From contig NZ_MSCI01000002.1 in the NCBI RefSeq assembly GCF_002954585.1, forward strand, positions 1,962,089-2,026,088: a stretch of 64,000 bases of DNA, given 5' to 3'. Positions 43,894-53,673 of the stretch are shown one piece after another. How positions within the stretch are numbered: the stretch's first letter is position 1; every line of letters begins with the position of its first letter. The DNA is from Vibrio chagasii (GTDB taxonomy: Bacteria > Pseudomonadota > Gammaproteobacteria > Enterobacterales > Vibrionaceae). The position numbers and the translations under genes are program-made. The notes under the pieces were generated by a model. That model ran no database searches and was not told the DNA's origin. It saw only the letters and a program-made list of their open reading frames with translations.

Positions 43894-45903
43894 CTATAAC
43901 TTAATCGCCAACTCAACACCTTGACGGATTGCGCGCACAGCATCTAGCTCACCAGCATAATCAGCACCACCAATCACGTGCAGTTTGCCACCGAACTCTT
44001 GCCACATATCTTCAAACGGTCTCACCGATACTTGACCTGCACACACGATAACCGAATCAGCATCTAACACCTGATCTTGCTTACCAACGCTGATGTGCAT
44101 ACCTTGGTCATCAATTTTGTTGTAGCTCACGCCACCCAACAGATTCACGCCACGTTTTTCTAGTGTGCGTTTGTGAATCCAACCTGTGGTCTTGCCTGGG
44201 CCTTTACCAACACGACCCGCTTTACGCTGCATCACCCAAACCGTTTTATCACTGAATGAATCCGGGTAAGGATACAGGCCACCTGGGTGCTCCATATTCT
44301 TATCAATGCCCCACTCATGCAGCCAATCGTCTAAACTGTGTGACGTCGGCTCGGTGAGCATGGTTGCCACATCGACACCGATACCGCCAGCACCAACAAT
44401 CGCGACTTTTTCGCCTACTGGTGTCTTTTCGCGGATTAAGGTTTGGTAGTCGACCACATTCTCGTGCTCAATGCCTTCAATATTCAGCTTTCTTGGCTCT
44501 ACACCCGCCGCCATCACCACTTCATCGTACTTGAGCAGCATTTCAAACGTGGCTTCAGTATCTAGCTTAAGGTTGACACCCGATGCATCGATTTGGTTGG
44601 CAAAATAACGAATCGTTTCTCTAAATTCTTCTTTGCCCGGGATTTGCATTGCCAGTCTAAACTGACCACCGATACGATCGTTCTTCTCTAGCAAATCTAC
44701 CTTATGGCCGCGCTGCGCCAATGTTGTCGCACAAGCCAAGCCTGCAGGGCCAGCACCCACTACCGCAATCGTCTTAGTAGCTGGCGCAGGTTGAACAACA
44801 ATTTCAGTCTCATAACAAGCTCGTGGGTTAACCAAACAGCTCGCACGTTTCCCTTTGAACACGTTATCAAGACACGCTTGGTTACAACCGATACAGGTGT
44901 TGATGAACTGGGCTTGGTCTTGTGCGGCTTTGTTAACGAAATCAGGGTCAGCCAAGAAAGGGCGAGCCATAGAAACCATGTCGGCCTGACCGGAACTGAT
45001 AATGCGTTCTGCCTCTTCTGGTGTATTGATACGGTTACATGTAATCACTGGAATAGAGACATGCGGCTTCACTTTCTCAGTAACCCAAGAGAAGGCGCCA
45101 CGTGGTACTTGTGTCGCGATAGTCGGAATGCGCGCTTCGTGCCAACCAATACCAGTATTGATAATAGTAACGCCTGCTTCTTCAAGCTTTTGAGCCAGCA
45201 ACACAACATCTTCAAAGGTGCTACCTTGCTCAACCAAATCTAGCATCGACAGTCGGAAGATAATGATGAAATCCTTGCCCACAGCTTCGCGAATCGATTT
45301 CACGATCTCTAGCGGAAAACGCATACGCTTCTCATAAGAACCGCCCCACTCGTCGTAACGCATGTTGGTACGCTTACAGATGAATTGGTTAATCAAGTAG
45401 CCTTCAGAGCCCATGATTTCAATGCCGTCGTAGCCTGCAACTTGAGCAAGCTCTGCACTGTTGGCAAAGGCATTGATGGTCTTTTTGATTTGGCGAGGGC
45501 TCATTTCACTTGGCGCAAACTTGGCGATTGGTGCTTTTATACCCGAAGCACTTTGCGCGAATGGGTGCATTGCGTATCGACCAGCGTGAAGTAGCTGCAA
45601 CGCAATTTTCCCGCCGTGCTTATGTACCGCTTCGGTAACAACTTGGTGCGCTTTCGCGTGCTTAACTTTGCTGAATTCAGCACTAAACGGAGATAATCTG
45701 CCACGTAAGTTCGGAGAAAAGCCGCCTGTAACAATTAGGCCAACGCCTCCTTTTGCTCGCTCTTCGTAAAACGCGGCGAGTTTATGCAGGCCTTCTTTAT
45801 GCTCTTCTAAACCTGTGTGCATTGATCCCATCAATACACGGTTTCGTAACTGAGTAAATCCAAGATCGAGTGGTTCAAGTAAATGTGGGTACATGGCAGA
45901 CAT
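43894..45903 (-). CDS. fadH: 2,4-dienoyl-CoA reductase (NADPH)
   Basis: 669 residues from ATG 45903; ATG 45894 is also possible. Old-yellow-enzyme TIM barrel (about 1-350) starting HLLEPLDLGFTQLRNRVLMG, then the 4Fe-4S cysteines CIGCNQACLDN and CLVNPRAC (about 335-365), then FAD and NADPH Rossmann regions (VVGAGPAGLACA near 380; VGAGGIGVDVA near 505). It removes double bonds during unsaturated fatty acid beta-oxidation. A FadR operator lies 22 bp upstream. Confidence 0.95.
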   Translation of the reverse strand: MSAMYPHLLEPLDLGFTQLRNRVLMGSMHTGLEEHKEGLHKLAAFYEERAKGGVGLIVTGGFSPNLRGRLSPFSAEFSKVKHAKAHQVVTEAVHKHGGKIALQLLHAGRYAMHPFAQSASGIKAPIAKFAPSEMSPRQIKKTINAFANSAELAQVAGYDGIEIMGSEGYLINQFICKRTNMRYDEWGGSYEKRMRFPLEIVKSIREAVGKDFIIIFRLSMLDLVEQGSTFEDVVLLAQKLEEAGVTIINTGIGWHEARIPTIATQVPRGAFSWVTEKVKPHVSIPVITCNRINTPEEAERIISSGQADMVSMARPFLADPDFVNKAAQDQAQFINTCIGCNQACLDNVFKGKRASCLVNPRACYETEIVVQPAPATKTIAVVGAGPAGLACATTLAQRGHKVDLLEKNDRIGGQFRLAMQIPGKEEFRETIRYFANQIDASGVNLKLDTEATFEMLLKYDEVVMAAGVEPRKLNIEGIEHENVVDYQTLIREKTPVGEKVAIVGAGGIGVDVATMLTEPTSHSLDDWLHEWGIDKNMEHPGGLYPYPDSFSDKTVWVMQRKAGRVGKGPGKTTGWIHKRTLEKRGVNLLGGVSYNKIDDQGMHISVGKQDQVLDADSVIVCAGQVSVRPFEDMWQEFGGKLHVIGGADYAGELDAVRAIRQGVELAIKL

Positions 45904-45922
45904 CACTTCTATTATTTATCCT

Positions 45923-45937
45923 TGTGGTCTGACCACA
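45923..45937. promoter_or_regulatory. FadR operator in the fadH promoter
   Basis: TGTGGTCTGACCACA contains a perfect TGGTC-N-GACCA core of the FadR consensus. It directly follows a -10-like TATACT on the minus strand, so binding would block initiation, and acyl-CoA would release it. Confidence 0.75.
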
Positions 45938-46181
45938 GTATAGCTCAATTACCAAAAGTTCAAACAACCGTTTACATTTTTGTAACACCGATCATAATGC
46001 TGGAGGTATTAATCATTCAAAAGTCCTTAATCTAACTACACTTAATGAGAATATAAATCGATTAACACTTCTTGGTATAGTTTGAGCTAGGGAATTATCG
46101 TAGGATACTAAGCAGTTCATATTATTGAGATTAATGGTACTGCTGATTGTTAAAGCGACGTAATCTCACTGCGGAGACAGA

Positions 46182-48032
46182 ATGAAAAAAATATTCAAAT
46201 TTATAGGTATGATCTTCAAAGGGATTTGGAAGCTGATTACGTTTCTACGTGTTGCGCTTGTTAACTTAATCTTCTTACTTAGTATCGCCGTTATCTACTT
46301 TGTGTACTTCCACTCAGACACAGCGCCGCCAACCGTGCCACAACAATCTGCTTTAGTGCTAAACCTGTCAGGTCCGATTGTTGAACAAAGCCGGTATATT
46401 AATCCGATGGATTCAGTTACCGGTTCGCTACTGGGTAAAGACCTTCCAAAAGAAAATATTCTCTTTGATATCGTTGAAACCATTCGCTACGCCAAAGACG
46501 ATGAAAATGTAACAGGTATTGTTTTGGCGCTTAAAGAGTTGCCAGAGACCAACCTAACTAAACTGCGCTACATCGCTAAAGCCTTAAATGAGTTTAAAGC
46601 TTCAGGAAAGCCAATCTATGCTGTCGGTGACTTCTACAACCAAAGCCAATACTACCTAGCAAGCTACGCAACTAAGGTATACATGTCACCTGATGGTGGT
46701 GTACTTCTTAAAGGTTACAGCGCCTACTCGCTTTACTACAAAACCTTACTAGAGAAGCTTGATGTGAACACTCATGTGTTCCGCGTGGGTACTTACAAAT
46801 CCGCTATTGAGCCGTTCATTCGTGACGACATGTCTGACGCAGCCAAAGAGTCGGCCTCACGTTGGTTAGGTCAACTATGGAGCGCTTACGTTGACGATGT
46901 GAGCCATAACCGCCAAATTGATGCGAAGACACTTAACCCTAGCATGGACACTTTCTTGAAAGAGCTTGAATCTGTCGATGGCGATATCGCAAAACTGGCG
47001 GAAAAACTTGGTTTAGTGGATGAGCTAGCCACTCGCCAACAAGTTCGACTAGAGCTTGCAGATGTGTTCGGTAGTGATGGTCAAGACAGTTACAACGCAC
47101 TTGGCTACTACGAATACCGTGCAACCATGCTTCCAGAAATGAACAGTGAATCACACGATGTTGCTGTGATTGTAGCTAGCGGCGCTATTATGGATGGCAA
47201 ACAGCCGCGTGGCACAGTGGGTGGCGATACAACCGCGGCTCTACTTCGCCAAGCCCGTAACGATGACAAAGTTAAAGCCGTTGTTCTTAGAGTGGATAGC
47301 CCTGGCGGTAGCGCATTTGCTTCAGAAGTTATTCGCAATGAAATAGAAGCGATTAAGCAAGCGGGTAAGCCTGTTGTTGTTTCAATGTCTAGCCTTGCTG
47401 CTTCTGGCGGTTACTGGATCTCTATGGGTGCAGACAAGATCCTTGCTCAACCAACGACGTTAACTGGCTCGATTGGTATCTTCAGTGTCATCACTACCTT
47501 CGAAAAAGGCTTGAATGATATTGGTGTTTACACCGATGGCGTTGGTACATCACCATTCTCTGGTCTTGGTGTCACAACCGGATTAACACAAGGTGCGAAA
47601 GATGCGTTCCAGATGGGTATCGAACATGGCTACCGCCGATTCATCGGTCTAGTTGGAGAAAACCGTGGAATGGATGTTGATGCGGTCGATAAGATTGCTC
47701 AAGGTCGCGTTTGGACAGGCCAAGACGCTATGCAAAATGGTCTGGTCGATGAAATTGGTGACTTCGATGACGCGATTGCCGCCGCCGCTTCACTTGCAGA
47801 ACTCGAAAGCTACAACATCTACTGGGTAGAAGAGCCACTTTCAGCCACTGAGCAGTTTATTCAAGAATTTATGAACCAAGTTCAGATGTCGATTGGCCTT
47901 GATATTCAGTCAATGATACCAAGCAGTTTGCAGCCGGTTACGCAGCAGTTAGCTCAAGATAGCCAACGATTAAGCAACTTTAACGACCCCCAAGGCCGTT
48001 ACGCTTTTTGCTTAAACTGCCAAGTTCAATAA
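46182..48032 (+). CDS. sppA: Signal peptide peptidase SppA (protease IV), 67-kDa form
   Basis: 616 residues with an N-terminal membrane anchor (about 21-45) and two S49 domains. The catalytic Lys is in RVGTYKSAIEPF near residue 208, and the catalytic Ser is in SSLAASGGYW near 408, in the second domain, as in the E. coli enzyme, where Ser and Lys come from different domains. It degrades cleaved signal peptides in the inner membrane. GGAG lies 6 bases before the start. A GC-rich terminator follows. Confidence 0.95.
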   Translation: MKKIFKFIGMIFKGIWKLITFLRVALVNLIFLLSIAVIYFVYFHSDTAPPTVPQQSALVLNLSGPIVEQSRYINPMDSVTGSLLGKDLPKENILFDIVETIRYAKDDENVTGIVLALKELPETNLTKLRYIAKALNEFKASGKPIYAVGDFYNQSQYYLASYATKVYMSPDGGVLLKGYSAYSLYYKTLLEKLDVNTHVFRVGTYKSAIEPFIRDDMSDAAKESASRWLGQLWSAYVDDVSHNRQIDAKTLNPSMDTFLKELESVDGDIAKLAEKLGLVDELATRQQVRLELADVFGSDGQDSYNALGYYEYRATMLPEMNSESHDVAVIVASGAIMDGKQPRGTVGGDTTAALLRQARNDDKVKAVVLRVDSPGGSAFASEVIRNEIEAIKQAGKPVVVSMSSLAASGGYWISMGADKILAQPTTLTGSIGIFSVITTFEKGLNDIGVYTDGVGTSPFSGLGVTTGLTQGAKDAFQMGIEHGYRRFIGLVGENRGMDVDAVDKIAQGRVWTGQDAMQNGLVDEIGDFDDAIAAAASLAELESYNIYWVEEPLSATEQFIQEFMNQVQMSIGLDIQSMIPSSLQPVTQQLAQDSQRLSNFNDPQGRYAFCLNCQVQ

Positions 48033-48056
48033 TTTAAGCTCAACGCTTTATTATCA

Positions 48057-48088
48057 AGGGGCGCCTCTGTGTGAGGCGCCTCTTTTTA
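48057..48088 (+). terminator. Terminator of sppA
   Basis: 11-bp GC-rich stem (GGGGCGCCTC/GAGGCGCCTC) with loop TGTGT, then Ts. Confidence 0.88.
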
Positions 48089-48151
48089 TTACATAATAAT
48101 TCGCTATAATCGCCCACCTGTTCCCTACATCACACTAAAGTAATAATCGCC

Positions 48152-49168
48152 ATGGAAAGAAAACACATCTATATCGCGTACACCGGCGGCACAATCGGCA
48201 TGCAAAAATCGCATGATCACGGCTATGTCCCTGTAGCTGGATTCATGGATAAACAGCTTGCTGGTATGCCTGAATTCCATCGCCCAGAGATGCCTGAGTA
48301 CACTATCCACGAATACTCGCCATTAATGGACTCTTCAGACATGACGCCACTTGATTGGCAGACTATCGCTGATGACATCCGCGCGAACTACGACAAATAC
48401 GATGGTTTCGTTATCCTGCACGGTACTGACACCATGGCGTACACCGCTTCTGCGTTGTCTTTCATGCTAGAGAACCTTGGCAAACCAGTGATTGTAACCG
48501 GCTCTCAGATCCCGCTTGCTGAGCTACGCTCTGACGGCCAAGCAAACCTACTGAATGCACTGCACATCGCGGCGAACTACCCAATCAATGAAGTGACACT
48601 GTTCTTCAACAACAAATTAATGCGTGGTAACCGCAGCACCAAATCACACGCTGATGGCTTCAATGCGTTTACCTCTCCAAACCTTAATCCGTTGTTGGAA
48701 GCTGGTATCAATATCCAGCTAAGCAACAACGTTGTGGTTAACGAGCAACCTGAAGGTGAGTTCAAGGTTCATAACATTACACCGCAACCAATTGGCGTAA
48801 TCACTATGTACCCGGGAATCTCTCACGAAGTGATTCGTAACACGTTGCTGCAACCAGTTAACGCAATGATTTTGCTGACTTTTGGTGTTGGTAATGCGCC
48901 ACAAAACCCAGAGCTACTTCAGCACCTAAAAGACGCGTCAGAGCGTGGGGTTATTGTGGTGAACCTAACTCAATGTTTAGCAGGTAAAGTGAACATGGGT
49001 GGCTATGCGACGGGCTGTGCTTTAGCAGAAGCTGGCGTTGTGAGTGGTTATGATATGACTCCTGAAGCCGCACTAGCGAAACTTCATTACCTATTAAGCC
49101 AAAACCTAAGCTACGAAGAAGTGAAAACTCAGATGCAGGAAGTACTGCGTGGTGAGATGAGCTTGTAA
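48152..49168 (+). CDS. ansA: Cytoplasmic L-asparaginase I
   Basis: 338 residues without signal peptide. First catalytic Thr in YTGGTIGM (residues 9-16), second in LHGTDTMAYTASAL near 90-103, with the Lys of NNKLMRGNRSTK near 160. It hydrolyses asparagine to aspartate and ammonia. The cytoplasmic, lower-affinity type I form is linked to sppA in E. coli too. Confidence 0.95.
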   Translation: MERKHIYIAYTGGTIGMQKSHDHGYVPVAGFMDKQLAGMPEFHRPEMPEYTIHEYSPLMDSSDMTPLDWQTIADDIRANYDKYDGFVILHGTDTMAYTASALSFMLENLGKPVIVTGSQIPLAELRSDGQANLLNALHIAANYPINEVTLFFNNKLMRGNRSTKSHADGFNAFTSPNLNPLLEAGINIQLSNNVVVNEQPEGEFKVHNITPQPIGVITMYPGISHEVIRNTLLQPVNAMILLTFGVGNAPQNPELLQHLKDASERGVIVVNLTQCLAGKVNMGGYATGCALAEAGVVSGYDMTPEAALAKLHYLLSQNLSYEEVKTQMQEVLRGEMSL

Positions 49169-49268
49169 GCTCGTTAAGGTTCATATTAAGCGGCTGCTAT
49201 TCTATGAAAAGAGCAGCAGTTTAACGTGAGCTAAATCGTTTTATTACTTATAAATAAACGACTTAACG

Positions 49269-49298
49269 TAAAAGGGGTGGCACTGCGCCACCCCTTTG
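49269..49298. terminator. Terminator between ansA and yeaC
   Basis: AAAGGGGTGGC-ACTGC-GCCACCCCTTT, usable from both sides. Confidence 0.85.
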
Positions 49299-49312
49299 TT
49301 GTAATTTAATGC

Positions 49313-49594
49313 CTAATGATTTGGGTTAACTCTCACAATGTCTTGTTGATCTGACTTAAACTGTTTTTTGAGTTCAGATTTAGATTTAAAGCTAATTTCG
49401 CCACCAGCGGCAATTGTCATGTGTTGAGCTTCAGAGTTATGTTTAGATTGGTATAACATAACTGCCTGCATACACGAATCGCGCTGCTCTTTAGAAAGCG
49501 CTGTTCCTTCTGGCCATTTACCCGTTTCAACTGCGTAGATTAAACGTTCGTAGACCTCGGGTGTCATTGCGCTAAGAAGTTGTTCTGCATCCAT
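49313..49594 (-). CDS. YeaC-like DUF1315 protein
   Basis: 93 residues; the family pattern is MTPEVYERLIYAVETGKWPE followed by LSKEQRDSCMQAVMLYQ. Small soluble protein of unknown function, commonly near msrB/gapA/yeaD in enterobacteria, as here. CATGG-type start at 49594. Confidence 0.88.
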   Translation of the reverse strand: MDAEQLLSAMTPEVYERLIYAVETGKWPEGTALSKEQRDSCMQAVMLYQSKHNSEAQHMTIAAGGEISFKSKSELKKQFKSDQQDIVRVNPNH

Positions 49595-49698
49595 GGTAAA
49601 GCCTTAGTTTTAACAATTTTCACCAGAAAATAACCCGTAACAGAATTGAGTCAAGAACCTGACCAATAATAAGTGCATTTGATCACAAGTGAAGGAAT

Positions 49699-50514
49699 AT
49701 GAAAATTATGAAATGGTTGGCAATTGGCCTATTACCTTTCACTCTGGTTGGGTGTTTTGAAGGAAACAAAAATACCGATCAGTTGTGCCAAAGCAATCCA
49801 GGATTACGATGTGAACAGCTGAACATGAATGATGGACAATGCCGCGTGGCGCGTACTGACCTTATTTGGCATCGCTTTGAAGTTCAAAAACACCCCACCG
49901 AAATCAATAAGATCAAAGAGTTCGAGTTAGTCACATCCTATAAAAAATGTCTTGAGCTTGCCGCGCAGATAGAAACTATCGATCAATCTAAACTTCAAGA
50001 GCGTCGTTTTACTTCTTTAATGCATAGCATCGAAGAGTCTGAACGTATTGTCAGTGAACTGTCTCAATCAGACACGCCAGAAACGCTCTACTTCTTATGG
50101 TCACAAACCGGGGATACCAACGCAAGACGCAGCTTCTTACAACTGGAAGGAACAGATGCGTTAAATACGGCAGAGATGCAGTATGCCCTAGCAACGTTCT
50201 ACACCACTCGAGACCATGTGAAGACGTTAAAACTGCTTAATAATGCATTGACCTTATCAAGTAACTCGAACGTCAATACTGAAATTTTTAAGTCGATGGC
50301 CAGTATTAATCACAGCTTAGGTAATATGGAAGAAGCGTATGTATGGGCAATGGTCGCTAAAGACTTTAACGTACCTATCGCTTCTGAATCTGAGCTTTCC
50401 GTTTTCTATCATTTTGAAAAACCTAAATATAAGCAATTAAATCAAGACGCAGAAAAAATTGTCGAAGCGATAGAAGATGGCTCTTATACGCCTTCCATCG
50501 TACCTAGCTATTGA
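49699..50514 (+). CDS. DUF2989-type lipoprotein
   Basis: 271 residues. Signal peptide with lipobox (LVGC, Cys near residue 19). The mature part is cysteine-containing at the N-terminus (LCQSNPGLRCEQ, GQCRV), then helical with TPR/Sel1-like character (MQYALATFYTTRDHVKTLKL, INHSLGNMEEAYVWAMVA). Assigned to DUF2989 by pattern. Function unknown. AAGGAAT directly precedes the start. Confidence 0.78.
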   Translation: MKIMKWLAIGLLPFTLVGCFEGNKNTDQLCQSNPGLRCEQLNMNDGQCRVARTDLIWHRFEVQKHPTEINKIKEFELVTSYKKCLELAAQIETIDQSKLQERRFTSLMHSIEESERIVSELSQSDTPETLYFLWSQTGDTNARRSFLQLEGTDALNTAEMQYALATFYTTRDHVKTLKLLNNALTLSSNSNVNTEIFKSMASINHSLGNMEEAYVWAMVAKDFNVPIASESELSVFYHFEKPKYKQLNQDAEKIVEAIEDGSYTPSIVPSY

Positions 50515-50566
50515 TCTAGCGAGCGCACTTTTCTAGCGCAGACGTCATTTGATTCTCTTTTAAACT

Positions 50567-50597
50567 AAAAACAGCGACCATGGTGGTCGCTGTTTTT
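50567..50597. terminator. Bidirectional terminator between the DUF2989-type gene and msrB
   Basis: AAAAACAGCGACCA-TGG-TGGTCGCTGTTTTTA. Confidence 0.9.
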
Positions 50598-50688
50598 AGT
50601 TGTACTAAAGTTAACTCTGAAATCTTGAACTATTCATTACTGTTTCATCGACAAATGCGATCTGTAAGGATTAAACATTAGTTACAGG

Positions 50689-51108
50689 TTATTTCGTACT
50701 TTCGTCATTTTTGTTGAAAATTAACGACACAGAATTAACACAAAAACGTTCGCCAGTTGTCTTCGGACCATCAGGAAAAACGTGACCTAGGTGGCTATCA
50801 CAGGCACTACAACGAATCTCTACACGCTTCATTCCGTGACTTAGATCTTCTATATAGCGTACTGCTTCGTCGTTGATTGGTGCATCAAAACTCGGCCATC
50901 CACATCCCGAGTCATATTTATTATCCGACAGAAATAAAGGGGTTTGACAACATGTGCAGCTATAAACACCCGTCTTATGGTTGTGTAACAACTTTCCGCT
51001 AAAAGGGGCTTCAGTACCACGTAAACGACACACTTCAAACTCATCATCTGTTAGGCGCTCACGCCAGTATTCATCAGGCTTTATCATGTTTTTTTTCTTT
51101 TGAACCAC
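50689..51108 (-). CDS. msrB: Peptide methionine (R)-S-oxide reductase MsrB
   Basis: 139 residues from a GTG at 51108, preferred because GGAGAG lies eight bases upstream; ATG 51087, 51126 and 51132 are alternatives. Zinc is bound by two CxxC pairs (YSCTCCQTP, RCSACDS). The catalytic Cys is in RFCVNSVSL near the C-terminus, and the SGCGWPSF motif forms the substrate pocket. It repairs methionine R-sulfoxide. It is divergent from gapA, as in E. coli. Confidence 0.94.
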   Translation of the reverse strand: MVQKKKNMIKPDEYWRERLTDDEFEVCRLRGTEAPFSGKLLHNHKTGVYSCTCCQTPLFLSDNKYDSGCGWPSFDAPINDEAVRYIEDLSHGMKRVEIRCSACDSHLGHVFPDGPKTTGERFCVNSVSLIFNKNDESTK

Positions 51109-51445
51109 GTTAATATCTCTCCACATTATCACTTATTATATTTACTTTTTTTTATAAAGGCTTGCATATGAGTCGTTTTGTAGCACATACTTTCTCACAA
51201 GAAAACATTGTACATATACACTCATAAGTGAATCGTCATTTAGAGGTATTTTACCCAACTGGAAGAGTGCAGAACCACCAGCAATGGTCAATTTTCAACC
51301 ACTTACACTCAATTGTTAAGAAAAGCGTCGCTTTTTTTTGACATTAAACAAGTTAAGTCGGATTATCTATTGCAGATTTAGACTGGATTCTGTAATTTTA
51401 CTACCAGTTATCTTTAATCAGAAATTAAGTTGTGGAGCAACTACA
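51109..51445. other. Divergent msrB/gapA promoter region
   Basis: About 340 bp, AT-rich, with the long untranslated leader expected for gapA. TTGACATTAAACAAG near 51338 may be a -35 region for gapA. No operator was assigned. Confidence 0.4.
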
Positions 51446-52441
51446 ATGACTATCAAAGTAGGTATTAATGGTTTTGGCCGTATCGGTCGTTTCGTATTCC
51501 GTGCATCTGTTGAGCGTGCTGACATCGAAGTAGTAGGTATTAACGACCTTATCGATGTAGAGTACATGGCATACATGCTTAAGTACGATTCAACTCACGG
51601 TCGTTTCAACGGTACTGTTGAAGTTAAAGACGGTAACCTAATCGTTAACGGTAAAACAGTTCGCGTAACTGCTGAGCGCAACCCAACTGACCTTAAGTGG
51701 GACGAAATCGGTGTTGACGTTGTAGCTGAAGCAACTGGTATCTTCCTAACTGACGAAACTGCTCGTCAGCACATCACTGCTGGTGCTAAGAAAGTTGTTC
51801 TAACTGGTCCTTCTAAAGACGCAACTCCAATGTTCGTTATGGGCGTTAACCAAGACACTTACGCTGGTCAAGACATCGTTTCTAACGCTTCTTGTACTAC
51901 TAACTGTCTTGCTCCTATCGCTAAAGTTCTTAACGACAAGTGGGGCATTGAGTCTGGTCTAATGACTACAGTTCACGCTACTACAGCAACTCAAAAAACT
52001 GTAGATGGTCCTTCTGCTAAAGACTGGCGCGGTGGCCGTGGTGCTTCTCAAAACATCATCCCATCTTCAACTGGTGCTGCTAAAGCTGTAGGCGTTGTTC
52101 TTCCAGAACTAAACGGCCTTCTAACTGGTATGGCTTTCCGTGTACCAACTGCTAACGTTTCTGTAGTTGACCTAACTGTTAACCTAAAAGAAGCTGCATC
52201 TTACGAAGCAATCTGTGCTGCAATGAAAGAAGCTTCTGAAGGCGAAATGGCTGGCGTTCTAGGTTACACTGAAGACCAAGTTGTTTCTCAAGACTTCATC
52301 GGCGAAGTTAACACTTCAGTATTCGATGCTAAAGCTGGTGTTGCTCTAACTGACAAATTCGTTAAAGTTGTATCTTGGTACGACAACGAAATCGGTTACT
52401 CAAACAAAGTTCTAGACCTAATCGCTCACATCTCTAAGTAA
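51446..52441 (+). CDS. gapA: Glyceraldehyde-3-phosphate dehydrogenase
   Basis: 331 residues from ATG 51446 with GGAG ten bases upstream; a longer in-frame start is rejected. NAD motif GINGFGRIGRFVFRA at the N-terminus; catalytic Cys in NASCTTNC near residue 150 and His in HATTATQKT near 177. Extreme codon bias marks it as highly expressed. Glycolytic enzyme. Confidence 0.97.
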   Translation: MTIKVGINGFGRIGRFVFRASVERADIEVVGINDLIDVEYMAYMLKYDSTHGRFNGTVEVKDGNLIVNGKTVRVTAERNPTDLKWDEIGVDVVAEATGIFLTDETARQHITAGAKKVVLTGPSKDATPMFVMGVNQDTYAGQDIVSNASCTTNCLAPIAKVLNDKWGIESGLMTTVHATTATQKTVDGPSAKDWRGGRGASQNIIPSSTGAAKAVGVVLPELNGLLTGMAFRVPTANVSVVDLTVNLKEAASYEAICAAMKEASEGEMAGVLGYTEDQVVSQDFIGEVNTSVFDAKAGVALTDKFVKVVSWYDNEIGYSNKVLDLIAHISK

Positions 52442-52493
52442 TTACTACTTAGATAGCGTTTAGCTAGACTGTCTTTGAGAAAAGACTGAAAAG

Positions 52494-52521
52494 AAAAGGC
52501 GGCTCTAGAGTCGCCTTTTTT
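52494..52521 (+). terminator. Terminator of gapA
   Basis: AAAAGGCG/CGCCTTTTTT hairpin. Confidence 0.85.
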
Positions 52522-52686
52522 GTACCTGTTGTTTGTGAATCACTTCTGCACCAATCAAGATGATGCTTAACAAATGGCATATTTCTCAGGTTTGAGATTC
52601 AATTCAAATATGAGAACTACCTGACTCTTTACTTGAGTTTGAGTATCTCGAATTTGAATTCAATTTCCCTTAAGAAGGATTATGTA

Positions 52687-53571
52687 ATGGATTTATCTAC
52701 TCTTCCTGCACTGGCTGTGCTTTCTGACAACGTCACTATCGTTGAACACCAAGGTATAAAACTGGTTCGTGTTATCCACGACAAAGCAAATGCTGCCATT
52801 TCATTGTTCGGTGCCCATGTTGTGTCATTCCAACCACAAGGCCAAGAAGACCTAATTTGGATGAGTCAAGAAGCTAAGTTTGATGGCAAAACAGCACTGC
52901 GTGGTGGTATTCCAGTATGTTGGCCTTGGTTTGGTCGCATTGCTGCACCAGCGCACGGTTTTGCTCGTTCAAGTGAATGGCAATTAGTTGAACACCGTGA
53001 AAGTGAAGCGGGTGTGATTGTCAGCTTAGGCATGAAACCTAGCGAAGAGACGTTGGCAGTATGGCCTCATCAGTTCGACGCTAGATTAAATGTTGAGATT
53101 GGCGATGAGCTTAAAGTGACTTTGGATGTGAAGAATATCGATGAGCAACCATGGACTTTCTCTGGCGCACTGCACACTTACCTGAACGTTTCAGACATCC
53201 ATAACACAACCACCACGGGTATGGGCGCTGAGTACATCGACAGCCTGCAAGATGGCAAGATCTGCCAAGGCGGTACTGAGCTTGTGCTAACCGACACCAT
53301 TGATCGAGTGTACACTCAACCAGAAGCTCAAATCTTGGTTACGGACAAAAAACTTGAGCGTACTCTATCGGTTGAAAACCAAGGCCATAACTCTGCGGTT
53401 TTATGGAACCCATGGGCAGAAGGTGCTGCTGGGATGGGTGACATGCAAGACGATGGTTACCTGACCATGCTATGTGTTGAATCAACACTGCACGCGCCAA
53501 GTTTAGAAGCAGGCAAAATACTTCAGCCTGGCGAGAGCCACCAGCTGATTACAATGATTTCTGTTCAGTAA
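52687..53571 (+). CDS. yeaD: D-hexose-6-phosphate mutarotase (YeaD-like)
   Basis: 294 residues from ATG 52687, preceded by AAGGA; a longer in-frame start is rejected. Galactose-mutarotase-like beta fold: LRGGIPVCWPWFG near residue 70, HGFARSSEW near 92 (catalytic His), and the catalytic Glu in MLCVEST near 262. It interconverts hexose-6-phosphate anomers. Linkage to gapA is conserved in gammaproteobacteria. Confidence 0.93.
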   Translation: MDLSTLPALAVLSDNVTIVEHQGIKLVRVIHDKANAAISLFGAHVVSFQPQGQEDLIWMSQEAKFDGKTALRGGIPVCWPWFGRIAAPAHGFARSSEWQLVEHRESEAGVIVSLGMKPSEETLAVWPHQFDARLNVEIGDELKVTLDVKNIDEQPWTFSGALHTYLNVSDIHNTTTTGMGAEYIDSLQDGKICQGGTELVLTDTIDRVYTQPEAQILVTDKKLERTLSVENQGHNSAVLWNPWAEGAAGMGDMQDDGYLTMLCVESTLHAPSLEAGKILQPGESHQLITMISVQ

Positions 53572-53619
53572 CCTATTCAGGAAACTGTTCAGTCATCAGT
53601 TCACTACGCAAGACACATT

Positions 53620-53645
53620 AAAGGCCGGTTCACTCCGGCCTTTTT
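53620..53645. terminator. Terminator between the mutarotase and nucleoside hydrolase genes
   Basis: AAAGGCCGG-TTCACT-CCGGCCTTTTT. Confidence 0.85.
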
Positions 53646-53673
53646 ATTGTTTTCAAGCGGCTAGAGGTCAAGC

